DNA of 64,000 nucleotides from Acinetobacter lwoffii (GTDB lineage Bacteria > Pseudomonadota > Gammaproteobacteria > Pseudomonadales > Moraxellaceae): contig NZ_CP059081.1 in NCBI RefSeq assembly GCF_015602705.1, positions 567,702-631,701 of the forward strand, given 5' to 3'. The first letter of the stretch is position 1. The number at the start of each line of letters is the position of its first letter. The position numbers were made by a program, and so were the translations under genes. Shown one piece after another: positions 1-8,325 of this stretch. The notes beneath the pieces were generated by a model. It was not told where the DNA came from, did no database searches, and worked only from the letters and a program-made list of their open reading frames with translations.

Positions 1-29
1 CTAAGCAAAAGAAAAAAGAGGGTTAATCC

Positions 30-1475
30 ATGGAAATGATTCGAGAATATGCGGATTGGTTCTACCTGATTGGTGCCGTTCTTTTTATCCTGACGCTACG
101 TGGTTTATCAGGTCCTAAAACTGCGATTGCCGGTAACCGTTACGGGATGATCGCGATGGCCATTGCGGTCGTGACTACCTTCTTTGTAGCTGAGAATCCG
201 GTGGTCTGGATGATCATTGGCGCAATGGTGCTGGGTGCAATCGTGGGGATTGCCCGTGCACGTACAGTTCCAATGACCCAGATGCCTGAAACTGTAGCAT
301 TGATGCACTCATTGGTAGGTCTGGCTGCGGTCCTGATTGCTGTCGCTGCCATTATTCACAACAACAAACTGATTGAACTAGGTCCAGACCTGTTGGCTGC
401 CAATGGTGTCAATTTTCATGAAATGAGTCGTGTTCATTTATTTGAACTGTTTGTGGGCTGTTTCGTGGGTGCGATTACCTTTACCGCCTCAGTCTTTGCT
501 TACGGCAAACTGGCTGCTAAGAAATGGGCGAAAACCATTTCAGGTGCGTGGGTGAAACCGGTTCAGGCAATCATCTTTATTGCAATGTTAGGTTTTGGTG
601 TTCACTTCTTCCTGACTGGCAATATGACATCGTTCTGGGCGATGACAGGCCTTGCGCTGGCATTCGGCTGGGTATGGATTGCACCAGTCGGTGGTGGGGA
701 TATGCCAGTGGTGGTATCTCTACTCAATTCATTCTCGGGTTGGGCGGCAGCTGGTATTGGTTTTACCCTAGAAAACAACATGTTGATCGTTGCGGGTTCG
801 CTGGTGGGTTCTTCAGGTGCCATTCTGTCTTACATCATGTGTAAAGCGATGAACCGTTCAATCATCAACGTTTTGTTTGGTGGTGCGATGGGCGGTGCAG
901 CTGCGCCGACAGCAGGAGCAGGTGAACAGGTTCAACGTAATCACCGTTCTGGCTCGGCAGATGATGCAGGCTTCCTGATGTCAAATGCAGACAGCGTGGT
1001 GATTGTACCGGGTTATGGTATGGCGCAAGGCCGTGCACAGAATGCGGTAAAAGAATTGGCTAACTTGCTGAAAGAGCAGGGCGTAACGGTTCGTTTCGCG
1101 ATTCACCCTGTAGCAGGTCGTATGCCGGGTCATATGAACGTACTCCTTGCTGAAGCGGACGTACCGTATGAAGACATTCTGGAAATGGATGAGATCAACT
1201 CGGACTTCCCGGCAACAGATGTGGTGCTGGTCATTGGTGCGAACGACGTTGTGAACCCTGCGGCGAAAGATGATCCAACCTCGCCAATTTATGGCATGCC
1301 GATTCTGGAAGCGCATAAGGCACGTACGATTATGGTGATCAAGCGTTCTATGGCAACCGGTTATGCAGGTCTGGACAATGACTTGTTCTATAATGACAAG
1401 ACCATGATGATCTTCGGTGATGCCAAGAAAGTGGTGGAGGATATGACCAAAGCCATTAATGGTACGGGTCACTAA
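30..1475 (+). CDS. pntB: NAD(P) transhydrogenase subunit beta
   Basis: Membrane subunit of the proton-translocating transhydrogenase, which passes hydride from NADH to NADP+ using the proton gradient. The 481-residue protein starts with about nine hydrophobic segments (roughly residues 5-290) and ends in the NADP(H)-binding dIII domain, with the family signature VPGYGMAQGRAQ, the stretch GRMPGHMNVLLAEA and the IGANDVVNPAA nucleotide loop. Length matches PntB of other proteobacteria. The ATG is preceded by a GAGGG ribosome site at about 18-22. The gene lies at the left edge of the window, so pntA is presumably just upstream, off the window. Family identity is very secure. Confidence 0.97.
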   Translation: MEMIREYADWFYLIGAVLFILTLRGLSGPKTAIAGNRYGMIAMAIAVVTTFFVAENPVVWMIIGAMVLGAIVGIARARTVPMTQMPETVALMHSLVGLAAVLIAVAAIIHNNKLIELGPDLLAANGVNFHEMSRVHLFELFVGCFVGAITFTASVFAYGKLAAKKWAKTISGAWVKPVQAIIFIAMLGFGVHFFLTGNMTSFWAMTGLALAFGWVWIAPVGGGDMPVVVSLLNSFSGWAAAGIGFTLENNMLIVAGSLVGSSGAILSYIMCKAMNRSIINVLFGGAMGGAAAPTAGAGEQVQRNHRSGSADDAGFLMSNADSVVIVPGYGMAQGRAQNAVKELANLLKEQGVTVRFAIHPVAGRMPGHMNVLLAEADVPYEDILEMDEINSDFPATDVVLVIGANDVVNPAAKDDPTSPIYGMPILEAHKARTIMVIKRSMATGYAGLDNDLFYNDKTMMIFGDAKKVVEDMTKAINGTGH

Positions 1476-1480
1476 TTCAA

Positions 1481-1617
1481 AATCTCCCCTAACCCCTCTT
1501 TAATAAAGAGGGGAACTTCCAAAATCAAATTGGTTAGTCAGGTAAGTCCTCCTTTTTTAAAGGGGGACTTTTTTGATAAAGGCTCCCTCCTTTGAAAAAG
1601 GAGGGTCGGGGAGGATT
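1481..1617. repeat. Pyrimidine/purine-rich inverted repeats after pntB
   Basis: Two strong hairpins, CCCCTCTTT/AAAGAGGGG at 1493-1513 and CCCTCCTTT/AAAGGAGGG at 1585-1605, are linked by a weaker similar motif near 1548-1572. The outer ends are also related: 1481-1498 resembles the reverse complement of 1601-1617. The first hairpin may end pntB transcription. As a whole it looks like a dispersed intergenic repeat of the kind seen in Acinetobacter genomes. No coding potential is seen. Confidence 0.6.
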
Positions 1618-1968
1618 AAATAAAAAACCACCTTCGGGTTAATGCTGATCAGTTAAGAAATTTAGAAATAGACTCTTTAACTTTTCAGTCGTTCACGACA
1701 GAGTCTTAACTTTTTAAATCAAATATTTGCAATATCATTTGTTACTTTGGTTCCGCCCAAAGTAACCAAAAGCATTTGTCATCCGCAAAACTCGTCAGCC
1801 ACCATCCACTAGCAAATTTGTCGCAGAAACAATCATTTTTTAATGTAGTCCTGCCTCAGACAGTTGCGGATGACTTTTCCAGCTATCATATATAATCATG
1901 AATTTAAAAAGAAAATTCCAGTCAATTGCTTAACTGACTGGCATTAACCTTCGGGTGGTTTTTTATTT
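1618..1968. repeat. MITE-like element with 44-bp terminal inverted repeats
   Basis: The left arm 1618-1661 and right arm 1925-1968 are near-identical inverted copies (AAATAAAAAACCACC ... GGTTAATG ... AGTTAAG). They differ mainly in the six central bases, CTTCGG in one and CCGAAG in the other. Nested inside are a perfect hairpin GTTACTTTGG/CCAAAGTAAC (1741-1766) and a second dyad GTCATCCGCAA (1778-1788) / TTGCGGATGAC (1864-1874). No ORF of note lies within. It may be a miniature inverted-repeat element or a REP/BIME-like unit. I infer mobility only from the architecture; no target duplication was confirmed. Confidence 0.5.
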
Positions 1969-1990
1969 CGCATTCTTTTTATACGCACAT

Positions 1991-2021
1991 AAAAAAAGCG
2001 ACCTACACAGGTCGCTTTTTT
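1991..2021 (-). terminator. Intrinsic terminator of rsfS
   Basis: Stem AGCGACCT/AGGTCGCT with a 4-nt loop, flanked by A and T runs, 14 bases past the rsfS stop on the minus strand. Confidence 0.85.
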
Positions 2022-2034
2022 GAATATTCGGTTT

Positions 2035-2445
2035 TTACGCTACAGAGTCAGTAGTATCTGTAGGATTGCGCCATAAGCTTTCTAGGTCATAGAATTTACG
2101 CGCTGTTGGAAGCATACAATGAACCACAACATAACCAAGGTCGATGAGGATCCATTCAGCATCACGTTCGCCTTCAATACCAAGAGGGCGGAAGCCAGCT
2201 TTACGTGCTTCTTCAGCAACGTTATTGGCCAATGATTTGATGTGACGTGTCGATGTACCGCTTGCAATGACCATAGCATCAGCCACATTACTGATACCGC
2301 TGACATCAAGCTCAACAATTTCTTTTGCTTTTACATCTTCAAGTGCAGCATGTACGACTTTTAAGCAGTCCTGTACAGCTTGAGAATTTGAATTCATAGT
2401 AAGATCGTGAGAATTAGAAGCGCTGGGCGATGGTTCTAAATTCAT
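2035..2445 (-). CDS. rsfS: Ribosomal silencing factor RsfS
   Basis: Binds ribosomal protein L14 and blocks 30S-50S joining under slow growth. The 136-residue product contains the compact DUF143/Oligomerisation fold. Family hallmarks are the segment DAMVIASGTSTRHIKSLA, the GEREAEW-type motif (here GERDAEWILIDLGYVVVH) and a C-terminal YDLESLW. The chosen ATG has an AGGA about 14 nt upstream. An internal ATG at 2397 would give 120 residues but lacks a visible ribosome site, so the start is uncertain. The usual partners nadD and rlmH are not adjacent here. It ends at a clear terminator. Confidence 0.93.
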   Translation of the reverse strand: MNLEPSPSASNSHDLTMNSNSQAVQDCLKVVHAALEDVKAKEIVELDVSGISNVADAMVIASGTSTRHIKSLANNVAEEARKAGFRPLGIEGERDAEWILIDLGYVVVHCMLPTARKFYDLESLWRNPTDTTDSVA

Positions 2446-2526
2446 GGGGAGTGTAATTTCCTAACAATTATGCATGGTCTAATATAGCGGTTTTAGTCCT
2501 GAATTTCAAATGAAGCCGCAGTCCAC

Positions 2527-3315
2527 TCAGTCATGCTCCGGAAAGAACTCAGCTTTCCAGTCAAAGGAATCGTTGGAATGTCCGCTGGGTTTATACTCGG
2601 CAGCGACATAACCTTGATATTGACTATGTTTTAACCACTGAAATATATCATGATATTGAATTGAGCCCGTATTGGGTTGATGTCGTCCCGGACAATCCGC
2701 AAACTGGATATGACCAATCGAGGCAATATTTTCTTGCAAAGTTTCCAGGACATCTTCGCCCATCATTGCCATGTGGTAACAGTCATACTGCATTTTTAAG
2801 GCCGGATGATGTACCGCTTCCAGCATTTCCTGGGCTTGGGCAACATTTTGAATCAAAAAACGTGGCATATCGGTGCCATTGATCATTTCGAAGACCGGTT
2901 CAATTTGATGCTCAAGCAGCATTGAACAGGCCATTTTTAGGTTACTCGCCAGCGTATTCAGGCAGGGTAAAAGATCACAATCCCTAGGCTGTTTTCCTGC
3001 CAGAATGTTCACCCGAGGTACATTCAATGCGGTAGCATACTGGATGGCCTGCTCAACCGCATGACGAAACTCGATTTCCTGTCCTGGAATGCCAGCCAGA
3101 CCATGACCGCCCTGCATTAAATCACCTGCCGGCACATTAATCAGGCACAAGTTTAGCTGATGGGTGCTGAGCTGGTTTTGAATCTGGCCAATCGTAAGTT
3201 CATAAGGAAACTGGATTTCCACATGATTAAAGCCCTGTGCACGAGCCAGCGCGAAACGTTCGATCAGCGGCACTTCGGTAAAAATCATCGACAGGTTGAC
3301 GGCAAGTTTAATCAT
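2527..3315 (-). CDS. hyi: Hydroxypyruvate isomerase
   Basis: Likely interconverts hydroxypyruvate and tartronate semialdehyde in glyoxylate/glycerate metabolism. The 262-residue product is a xylose-isomerase-like TIM barrel, matching the length of E. coli Hyi (258). It begins MIKLAVNLSMIFTEVPL and carries the metal-binding glutamate segments FEMINGTD and AAEYKPSG. The ATG at 3315 follows a GAAGAGAAAG ribosome site; an upstream TTG would extend it by 12 residues but overlaps the preceding gene and is less likely. It lies 39 nt after glxR, which makes the next enzyme of the same path, and the two are probably co-transcribed. Glyoxylate carboligase is not in the window. Confidence 0.85.
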   Translation of the reverse strand: MIKLAVNLSMIFTEVPLIERFALARAQGFNHVEIQFPYELTIGQIQNQLSTHQLNLCLINVPAGDLMQGGHGLAGIPGQEIEFRHAVEQAIQYATALNVPRVNILAGKQPRDCDLLPCLNTLASNLKMACSMLLEHQIEPVFEMINGTDMPRFLIQNVAQAQEMLEAVHHPALKMQYDCYHMAMMGEDVLETLQENIASIGHIQFADCPGRHQPNTGSIQYHDIFQWLKHSQYQGYVAAEYKPSGHSNDSFDWKAEFFPEHD

Positions 3316-3354
3316 GTCTTTCTCTTCAATATTCAAGGCCGCATCAATCAAGCG

Positions 3355-4224
3355 TTATGAATGTTTTAGTTGCTGGATTACAGTAGCCAGATCTGCTTCG
3401 GCAAAGCCTTGGGCTTGATGAGCATGTAACTGCGTTAAAGCTTGAGTCGCCACCGGAACATCCAGGTCAAAGCTTTGTGCCAGTTGCACGGCATTATTCA
3501 GATCCTTGGATAAGGTCTGTACTTTCCATTGCACCGGTTCAAAAGTTTGCGTGGCCATACGCGGTGCCAGAATCTGAAAAGGCTTGGAGTCAGCAAAACC
3601 ACCCGCCAGCGCAGGCGCCAGTAAACGTGTATCCACCCCGGCAAGTCCAGCAAGGGCGACCGCTTCTGCGATCAAGGTGCTATTGGCAGCCACAATCAGC
3701 TGATTACAGATTTTAGTCGCCTGACCGGTACCCGTATCACCCATGCGGGTCACGCGTTGTGAAAGTACTGCATAGATCGGATTAAGATTTTCAATAGTCG
3801 CGGCATTACCACCGGCAAAAATCACCAGACTGCCTTGTTCAGCTCCGGCGGTACCGCCTGAAACTGGAGAGTCAATCCAGATTACTTTCTTGGCCTGTGC
3901 TTGCGCGGCAAGTGCTTGAGTTTGCTGTACCGAAAGACTGGAAAAATCCACAATCACTTGCTCCGCAACCAAATACGGTTCGATCTGAGCAAAAACAGAT
4001 TGCACTGCCTGATCATCTGCCAGGCAGGTCAGAATCACCGGGTAATCTGTAATCTTATCCAAAGATAGCGTAGTTGCACCTAGATCCAGCAAGGGCTCAC
4101 AGGCAGATGGTGTACGGTTCCAGACTGCCACCTGAAAACCTGCTTGAAGCAGACGTGTGGCCATGCGAGTGCCCATCAGGCCCATACCTAAAAAGGCAAT
4201 TTTAGTATCGCGATTCAACTGCAT
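3355..4224 (-). CDS. glxR: 2-hydroxy-3-oxopropionate (tartronate semialdehyde) reductase
   Basis: Beta-hydroxyacid dehydrogenase family, NAD(P)H-dependent, likely reducing tartronate semialdehyde to glycerate. The 289-residue protein has the Rossmann start FLGMGLMGTRMA near residue 10, the substrate loop DSPVSGGTAGAEQGSL and the catalytic-lysine region GTGQATKICNQLIVAA. Sequence alone does not separate it from 3-hydroxyisobutyrate dehydrogenase; placement next to hydroxypyruvate isomerase favours the glyoxylate role, while the upstream crotonase would fit valine degradation. It sits 36 nt downstream of the crotonase gene in an apparent three-gene operon. Confidence 0.78.
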   Translation of the reverse strand: MQLNRDTKIAFLGMGLMGTRMATRLLQAGFQVAVWNRTPSACEPLLDLGATTLSLDKITDYPVILTCLADDQAVQSVFAQIEPYLVAEQVIVDFSSLSVQQTQALAAQAQAKKVIWIDSPVSGGTAGAEQGSLVIFAGGNAATIENLNPIYAVLSQRVTRMGDTGTGQATKICNQLIVAANSTLIAEAVALAGLAGVDTRLLAPALAGGFADSKPFQILAPRMATQTFEPVQWKVQTLSKDLNNAVQLAQSFDLDVPVATQALTQLHAHQAQGFAEADLATVIQQLKHS

Positions 4225-4260
4225 GCTTTGGTTTATTCCTTTCCTAGATTCAGACTGGGT

Positions 4261-5049
4261 TTATTTGTATTGGCGCGGTACAAACTGAACCTCTGGGTTT
4301 TTGTCCTTTTTACGGGCCAATTGACTGTTTTTACCCAGCAGCAATTTCAATTGCCAGATTTTTTCCATACGCAGGGATTTATTCGGACGATGCTGCATGG
4401 CATCCAGTACAAATTTAGAAGCCATCAGGGCATCTGGAGAACGTTGCAGCATTTCTTCAGCCAAGGCTTGTGCTCTCGCCAATGGCTGTTCATCGACATG
4501 GGTGATCAGACCGATTTCTTTGGCATATTCGCCCTCAAAAATCCGGGCAGTCAAAGTCAGCTCTTTGGCCAGATCAATACCAATCAGGCCTTTCAGTGAG
4601 CGGCTGAGTCCCATGTCTGGTACCAGTCCCCAACGGGTTTCCATAATTGACATTTTGGTTTCAGGATGGGCAATGCGGATATCTGCGGCCAGAGCAAGCT
4701 GCATGCCGGCACCAAAACAGAAGCCTTCCATCGCTGCAATCACCGGGACTGGCAATTCCTGCCAGACCAGAAATGCTTTTTGAAACAGGCTTTGACCCGG
4801 ACGAATAAGTTCCCATGCGGCATAAGCACGATTTTTAGGATTATTTAAATCGGCCAGATCAATACCGGCACTAAAGACCTGGGCTTCTCCCGTTAAAATC
4901 ACACATCGGATGCTTTTATCTTTTTTGATTTTTTGTGCAGTCGCGACCAGTTCGCGCAGCAGGGCAAAGCTCATGGCATTGCGTTTATCCGGACGATTCA
5001 GTGTAACAGTGGCAATGCCGTTATTTTTTTCCAAGCGCACGAGTGACAT
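4261..5049 (-). CDS. Enoyl-CoA hydratase/isomerase (crotonase) family protein
   Basis: Acts on a CoA thioester; the exact reaction is unclear. The 262-residue crotonase fold is evident from VFSAGIDL (oxyanion-hole region, near 60), CFGAGMQLALAADIRI (110-126) and METRWGLVPDMG (136-147). The position of the first hydratase glutamate (E144 of rat enoyl-CoA hydratase) is glutamine here (Q117), whereas the second acid is kept (E137) and an aspartate (D145) occupies the place used by dienoyl-CoA isomerases. This argues for an isomerase rather than a standard hydratase. The ATG at 5049 has an AGGAAG ribosome site; an upstream ATG would add 11 residues. First gene of the apparent operon with glxR and hyi. 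Confidence 0.82.
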   Translation of the reverse strand: MSLVRLEKNNGIATVTLNRPDKRNAMSFALLRELVATAQKIKKDKSIRCVILTGEAQVFSAGIDLADLNNPKNRAYAAWELIRPGQSLFQKAFLVWQELPVPVIAAMEGFCFGAGMQLALAADIRIAHPETKMSIMETRWGLVPDMGLSRSLKGLIGIDLAKELTLTARIFEGEYAKEIGLITHVDEQPLARAQALAEEMLQRSPDALMASKFVLDAMQHRPNKSLRMEKIWQLKLLLGKNSQLARKKDKNPEVQFVPRQYK

Positions 5050-5155
5050 GGCATTCTTCCTTATTTTTCCTGGCTTGAGCATAGCATGCAGCCTTTAGGC
5101 TTGCATGACAGCTCAGTCACACTTCTTAAGTCATGGACTGAGCCACTTCAGAGGT

Positions 5156-7963
5156 TTAATTCAAATGTTGCTTCAAAATTTGCTGGGCAGCCTGTTCAAC
5201 CTGTTCAACCACGGCTTTGAGTTCATCAAAATATTTCAACACGTCTTGAACAAAGCTTTCATCGGCCTTACGACGTTCTTTACGCAAGGTCGAAACGAAC
5301 TGTTCAAAGCCACCAGTGACTTTCTGCAGAGTCGGTGCACCGACATAGCGGGTCGCGCCATATAGACGATGCAGTACATGTTCCAGTTGTGGGAAATCTT
5401 CCAGTTCAATCAGTTGCTGCATTTCATCGAGTTCATCTGCAAAGCTGTCTACCAGCATGCGTAACAGGTCTACCGCCAGATCCTCCTTATTGGCTGCCAG
5501 TTGCAGGCTTTGCTGCCAGTCCAGAATATTCGGATCCAGAGCATCAATCACATTGGCACGTTCCAGTACCGGAATCCGTTTAAAATGCTCGGTGGTCCAG
5601 TGCGTCAAAATTTGGATAATCTGCTCGATCTGAATCGGCTTGGTGACATAATCATCCATGCCGTTTTGCAGCAGTTTATGTTTTTCATCAGAAAGTGCAT
5701 GCGCCGTCAGGGCGATAATTGGCAGGCGACTATGATTTTCAAAGGTCGATTCCAGCGAGCGAATGGCACGGGTGGTATCGATCCCCGACATCACCGGCAT
5801 CTGAATGTCCATAAACACCAGATCAAACGCCGGTTGTTCCTGTTCATAACGGCGCTGAATAATATCGATCGCTTCCTGTCCGCTGAGGGCTTTGGTCGTG
5901 GTGACATTGAGTTCGCCCAGCAAGGCTTCCAGAACAATCAGGTTGGGCAAATGATCATCCACGGCCAGAATATGCAGGCCTTGACCATTGAATTCTTCAT
6001 GCTGTTCCTGATCGAAGACCGGCTGATTGCCGAGTAACTGAATCAGCGCGCTGCGGCTGAGTGGCTGATGCAGGGCACGGGCACGATGGTCATTGAGCAT
6101 GCCTGGATCCAGTTGCATCTGATAACCATAGACAGCCAGATGACCCTGATAACGTGAACGGATTTCGCGTAACAAGACTTCACTGTCACCACTATGATCG
6201 ACGATCAGCCAGGTATTTTCGCTATTCTGTAAATGATTCAGACGGCTAAACAGATCCAGAATCGATGCACATTCAATATGTTTAACCTGATAATTTTCCA
6301 GATAATGACGCAACACATTCGCAGTTGCCGGATGTGCAAGATAAGATACCACGGTCAATTCGCTAAAATCAGGATGCTCAATCACGGTATCTTCATCGAC
6401 CAGGAACTGGGCAGTGAACCAGAAGGTCGAGCCTTTTTCGGTTGGGGCACGTTCCTGATTGTCTTCAAAGCCAATCTGGCCATGCATCAGGCTGACCAGC
6501 TGTTTGGAAATTGCCAGACCAAGACCGGTACCGCCAAACTGACGGGTCACCGAGGTATCACCCTGCGAGAAGGACTCAAACAGCTTTTTACGGTCGGTAC
6601 CACTCAGGCCAATGCCGCTATCCTGTACACTAAAATGCAGCACACACTGATCCATTCCATCATGTTCCATGCGTGCCCGGACAATGATTTCTCCATCCGG
6701 AGTGAATTTGATCGCATTGGAAATCAGGTTGGTCAGAATCTGTTTAAATCGTAGCGCATCACCAATAATGTGTTTTGGCACACCATCTGCATAATAGAAG
6801 GCCATATCAATATGTTTTTGTGCTGCCAGAGGTGACAACATGTCCATCACATCAAAAATCGCTTCTTCCAGATCAAAAGGTGCCGTTTCCAGTTCCAGTT
6901 TGCCGGCATCAATTTTGGAAAAATCCAGAACATCATTGATCAGTGCCAGCAAATGCGCCGAAGACTTACGAATGGTCTGCAAATACAGGCTCTGCTCGTT
7001 GCTGAGATTGCCCTGACGTAACAACAGATGAATAAAACCATCAATACTGTTCAGCGGGGTGCGCAATTCATGGGAAATATTGGCCAGAAACACCGACTTG
7101 GCCTGGTTGGCCGAGATCGCCTGGTCGCGTGCCTGACGATAGGTAATATTCTGGACTTCTAAAGTGTCGAGGGTGCGGCGTAAATCGTCTTCGGTCTGTT
7201 CGGTATGTTCACGCAGTTCCAGAAAGCTGAAATGCAAACGTTTCACCACATTGGCGATATCACGTTGCAATAAACGCAGCTCGCCGGTGCTGTTAATCAC
7301 CATATGCTGGCCGAGGGTATCGGCATTCAGGCGTTGCAATTGCATGCGAATCTCATACATTGGGGCGATCCAGCGCCGTGAGTAGAAATTCAAGCAAAGT
7401 AATAACAATAATAAGGTCAGTAATCCGGTCGCAATCAGTACGATCAGTACTCGGTAACGGGCAATTGCTAGCGGCTGGTTATCCAGTTCGATCGCCAGCC
7501 AGCCGGTAGAAAAAGTGTTTTCATTCACTTTAATGGCATAGATATGATTATCTTGATGCAGAATCGGACCAACAAAATTGCCGCTTTTCTCAAATTCTGG
7601 CCAAGGTGCCTGTTCCTGAAAGCCGATGCCCAAACGGTTCTTGCCATTTTCGTCTAGAACCGCTGCCCGAACCAGATGCTTTTCATTCAGCATGTTCTGC
7701 ATGGCGTTGTGGGCTTGGTCATATTGCCATGGATACAGGTTCAAGATATCCAGGGCATATTCTGAAGTGCCTTGAAAGCGAGTCAGAATCGCAATGGCCA
7801 TCTGCTTCTGCTGGGCACGTGCGGCATTTGAGGTTTCAGTCAACACCAGCATGGCACCGACACAGGCCAAAATGGTAATTGGCACAAAAATCAGCGCAAT
7901 CAGCTGTCCATAGGCATGATTTAAGTGTAGGCGTTTAAACAGCTTTTTGTTGATCGTTGACAT
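5156..7963 (-). CDS. gacS: Hybrid sensor histidine kinase GacS/BarA type
   Basis: Membrane sensor of the GacS/GacA phosphorelay, which in related bacteria controls secretion, biofilm, aromatic catabolism and virulence. In 935 residues: membrane segments at about 20-42 and 170-194 bracketing a periplasmic domain; HAMP (about 195-250); HisKA with phosphoacceptor His298 in ISHELRTPLN; HATPase with NLISNAIKF (412-420), DSGIGL (448-453) and GGTGLGLAISK (477-487); a degenerate receiver-like stretch (about 535-645); an active receiver with DD669-670, Asp719 and Lys775; and a C-terminal HPt domain with His865 in HRLYGATRYVG. This domain order is typical of GacS/BarA. It is separated from the cysM gene by a divergent intergenic region. 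Confidence 0.93.
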   Translation of the reverse strand: MSTINKKLFKRLHLNHAYGQLIALIFVPITILACVGAMLVLTETSNAARAQQKQMAIAILTRFQGTSEYALDILNLYPWQYDQAHNAMQNMLNEKHLVRAAVLDENGKNRLGIGFQEQAPWPEFEKSGNFVGPILHQDNHIYAIKVNENTFSTGWLAIELDNQPLAIARYRVLIVLIATGLLTLLLLLLCLNFYSRRWIAPMYEIRMQLQRLNADTLGQHMVINSTGELRLLQRDIANVVKRLHFSFLELREHTEQTEDDLRRTLDTLEVQNITYRQARDQAISANQAKSVFLANISHELRTPLNSIDGFIHLLLRQGNLSNEQSLYLQTIRKSSAHLLALINDVLDFSKIDAGKLELETAPFDLEEAIFDVMDMLSPLAAQKHIDMAFYYADGVPKHIIGDALRFKQILTNLISNAIKFTPDGEIIVRARMEHDGMDQCVLHFSVQDSGIGLSGTDRKKLFESFSQGDTSVTRQFGGTGLGLAISKQLVSLMHGQIGFEDNQERAPTEKGSTFWFTAQFLVDEDTVIEHPDFSELTVVSYLAHPATANVLRHYLENYQVKHIECASILDLFSRLNHLQNSENTWLIVDHSGDSEVLLREIRSRYQGHLAVYGYQMQLDPGMLNDHRARALHQPLSRSALIQLLGNQPVFDQEQHEEFNGQGLHILAVDDHLPNLIVLEALLGELNVTTTKALSGQEAIDIIQRRYEQEQPAFDLVFMDIQMPVMSGIDTTRAIRSLESTFENHSRLPIIALTAHALSDEKHKLLQNGMDDYVTKPIQIEQIIQILTHWTTEHFKRIPVLERANVIDALDPNILDWQQSLQLAANKEDLAVDLLRMLVDSFADELDEMQQLIELEDFPQLEHVLHRLYGATRYVGAPTLQKVTGGFEQFVSTLRKERRKADESFVQDVLKYFDELKAVVEQVEQAAQQILKQHLN

Positions 7964-8325
7964 GATTTAAGCAGTATTTTCTTTATGCCTGGCATATTAG
8001 CATGCTTTAAATCGACAGTTAAAATTTAAGCACTATTTTTATAAAGCTTCGGATTAGGGGGTAAAAATACAAGAGATTTCAGTTAATTTTGCTCAGGTAC
8101 AGCAAGACTAAGGCGCACGATATTTCAATCTGTAAAAGTGCCAGACTGAAATATTATTTTCATCTTCACCAGCGAGCTGCTTCACCTGGCTAAATTATCG
8201 GGAAATGTAGCTTATGGCTTGCTACTGTGTGAGTTTTAGTGAGTTTTCTGAAAAAGCCTTGCTAAATGGGTGCAGGGAAAAGCATTTTTTCATACAATAG
8301 CCGCACCTCGATATAGGTGCAAATA
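7964..8325. other. Divergent gacS-cysM intergenic region
   Basis: AT-rich 362-bp region that must hold promoters for both genes, though I could not place convincing -35/-10 pairs. Its most striking element is a 13-bp stem (ATATTTCARTCTG) at 8120-8132/8142-8154 with a 9-nt loop and a short T-rich tail. No ORF with a ribosome site was found. Confidence 0.5.

Noticed and set aside
8317..8325. GTG start for cysM
   Set aside because: The ATG nine bases later fits the family start and leaves proper spacing to the ribosome site.
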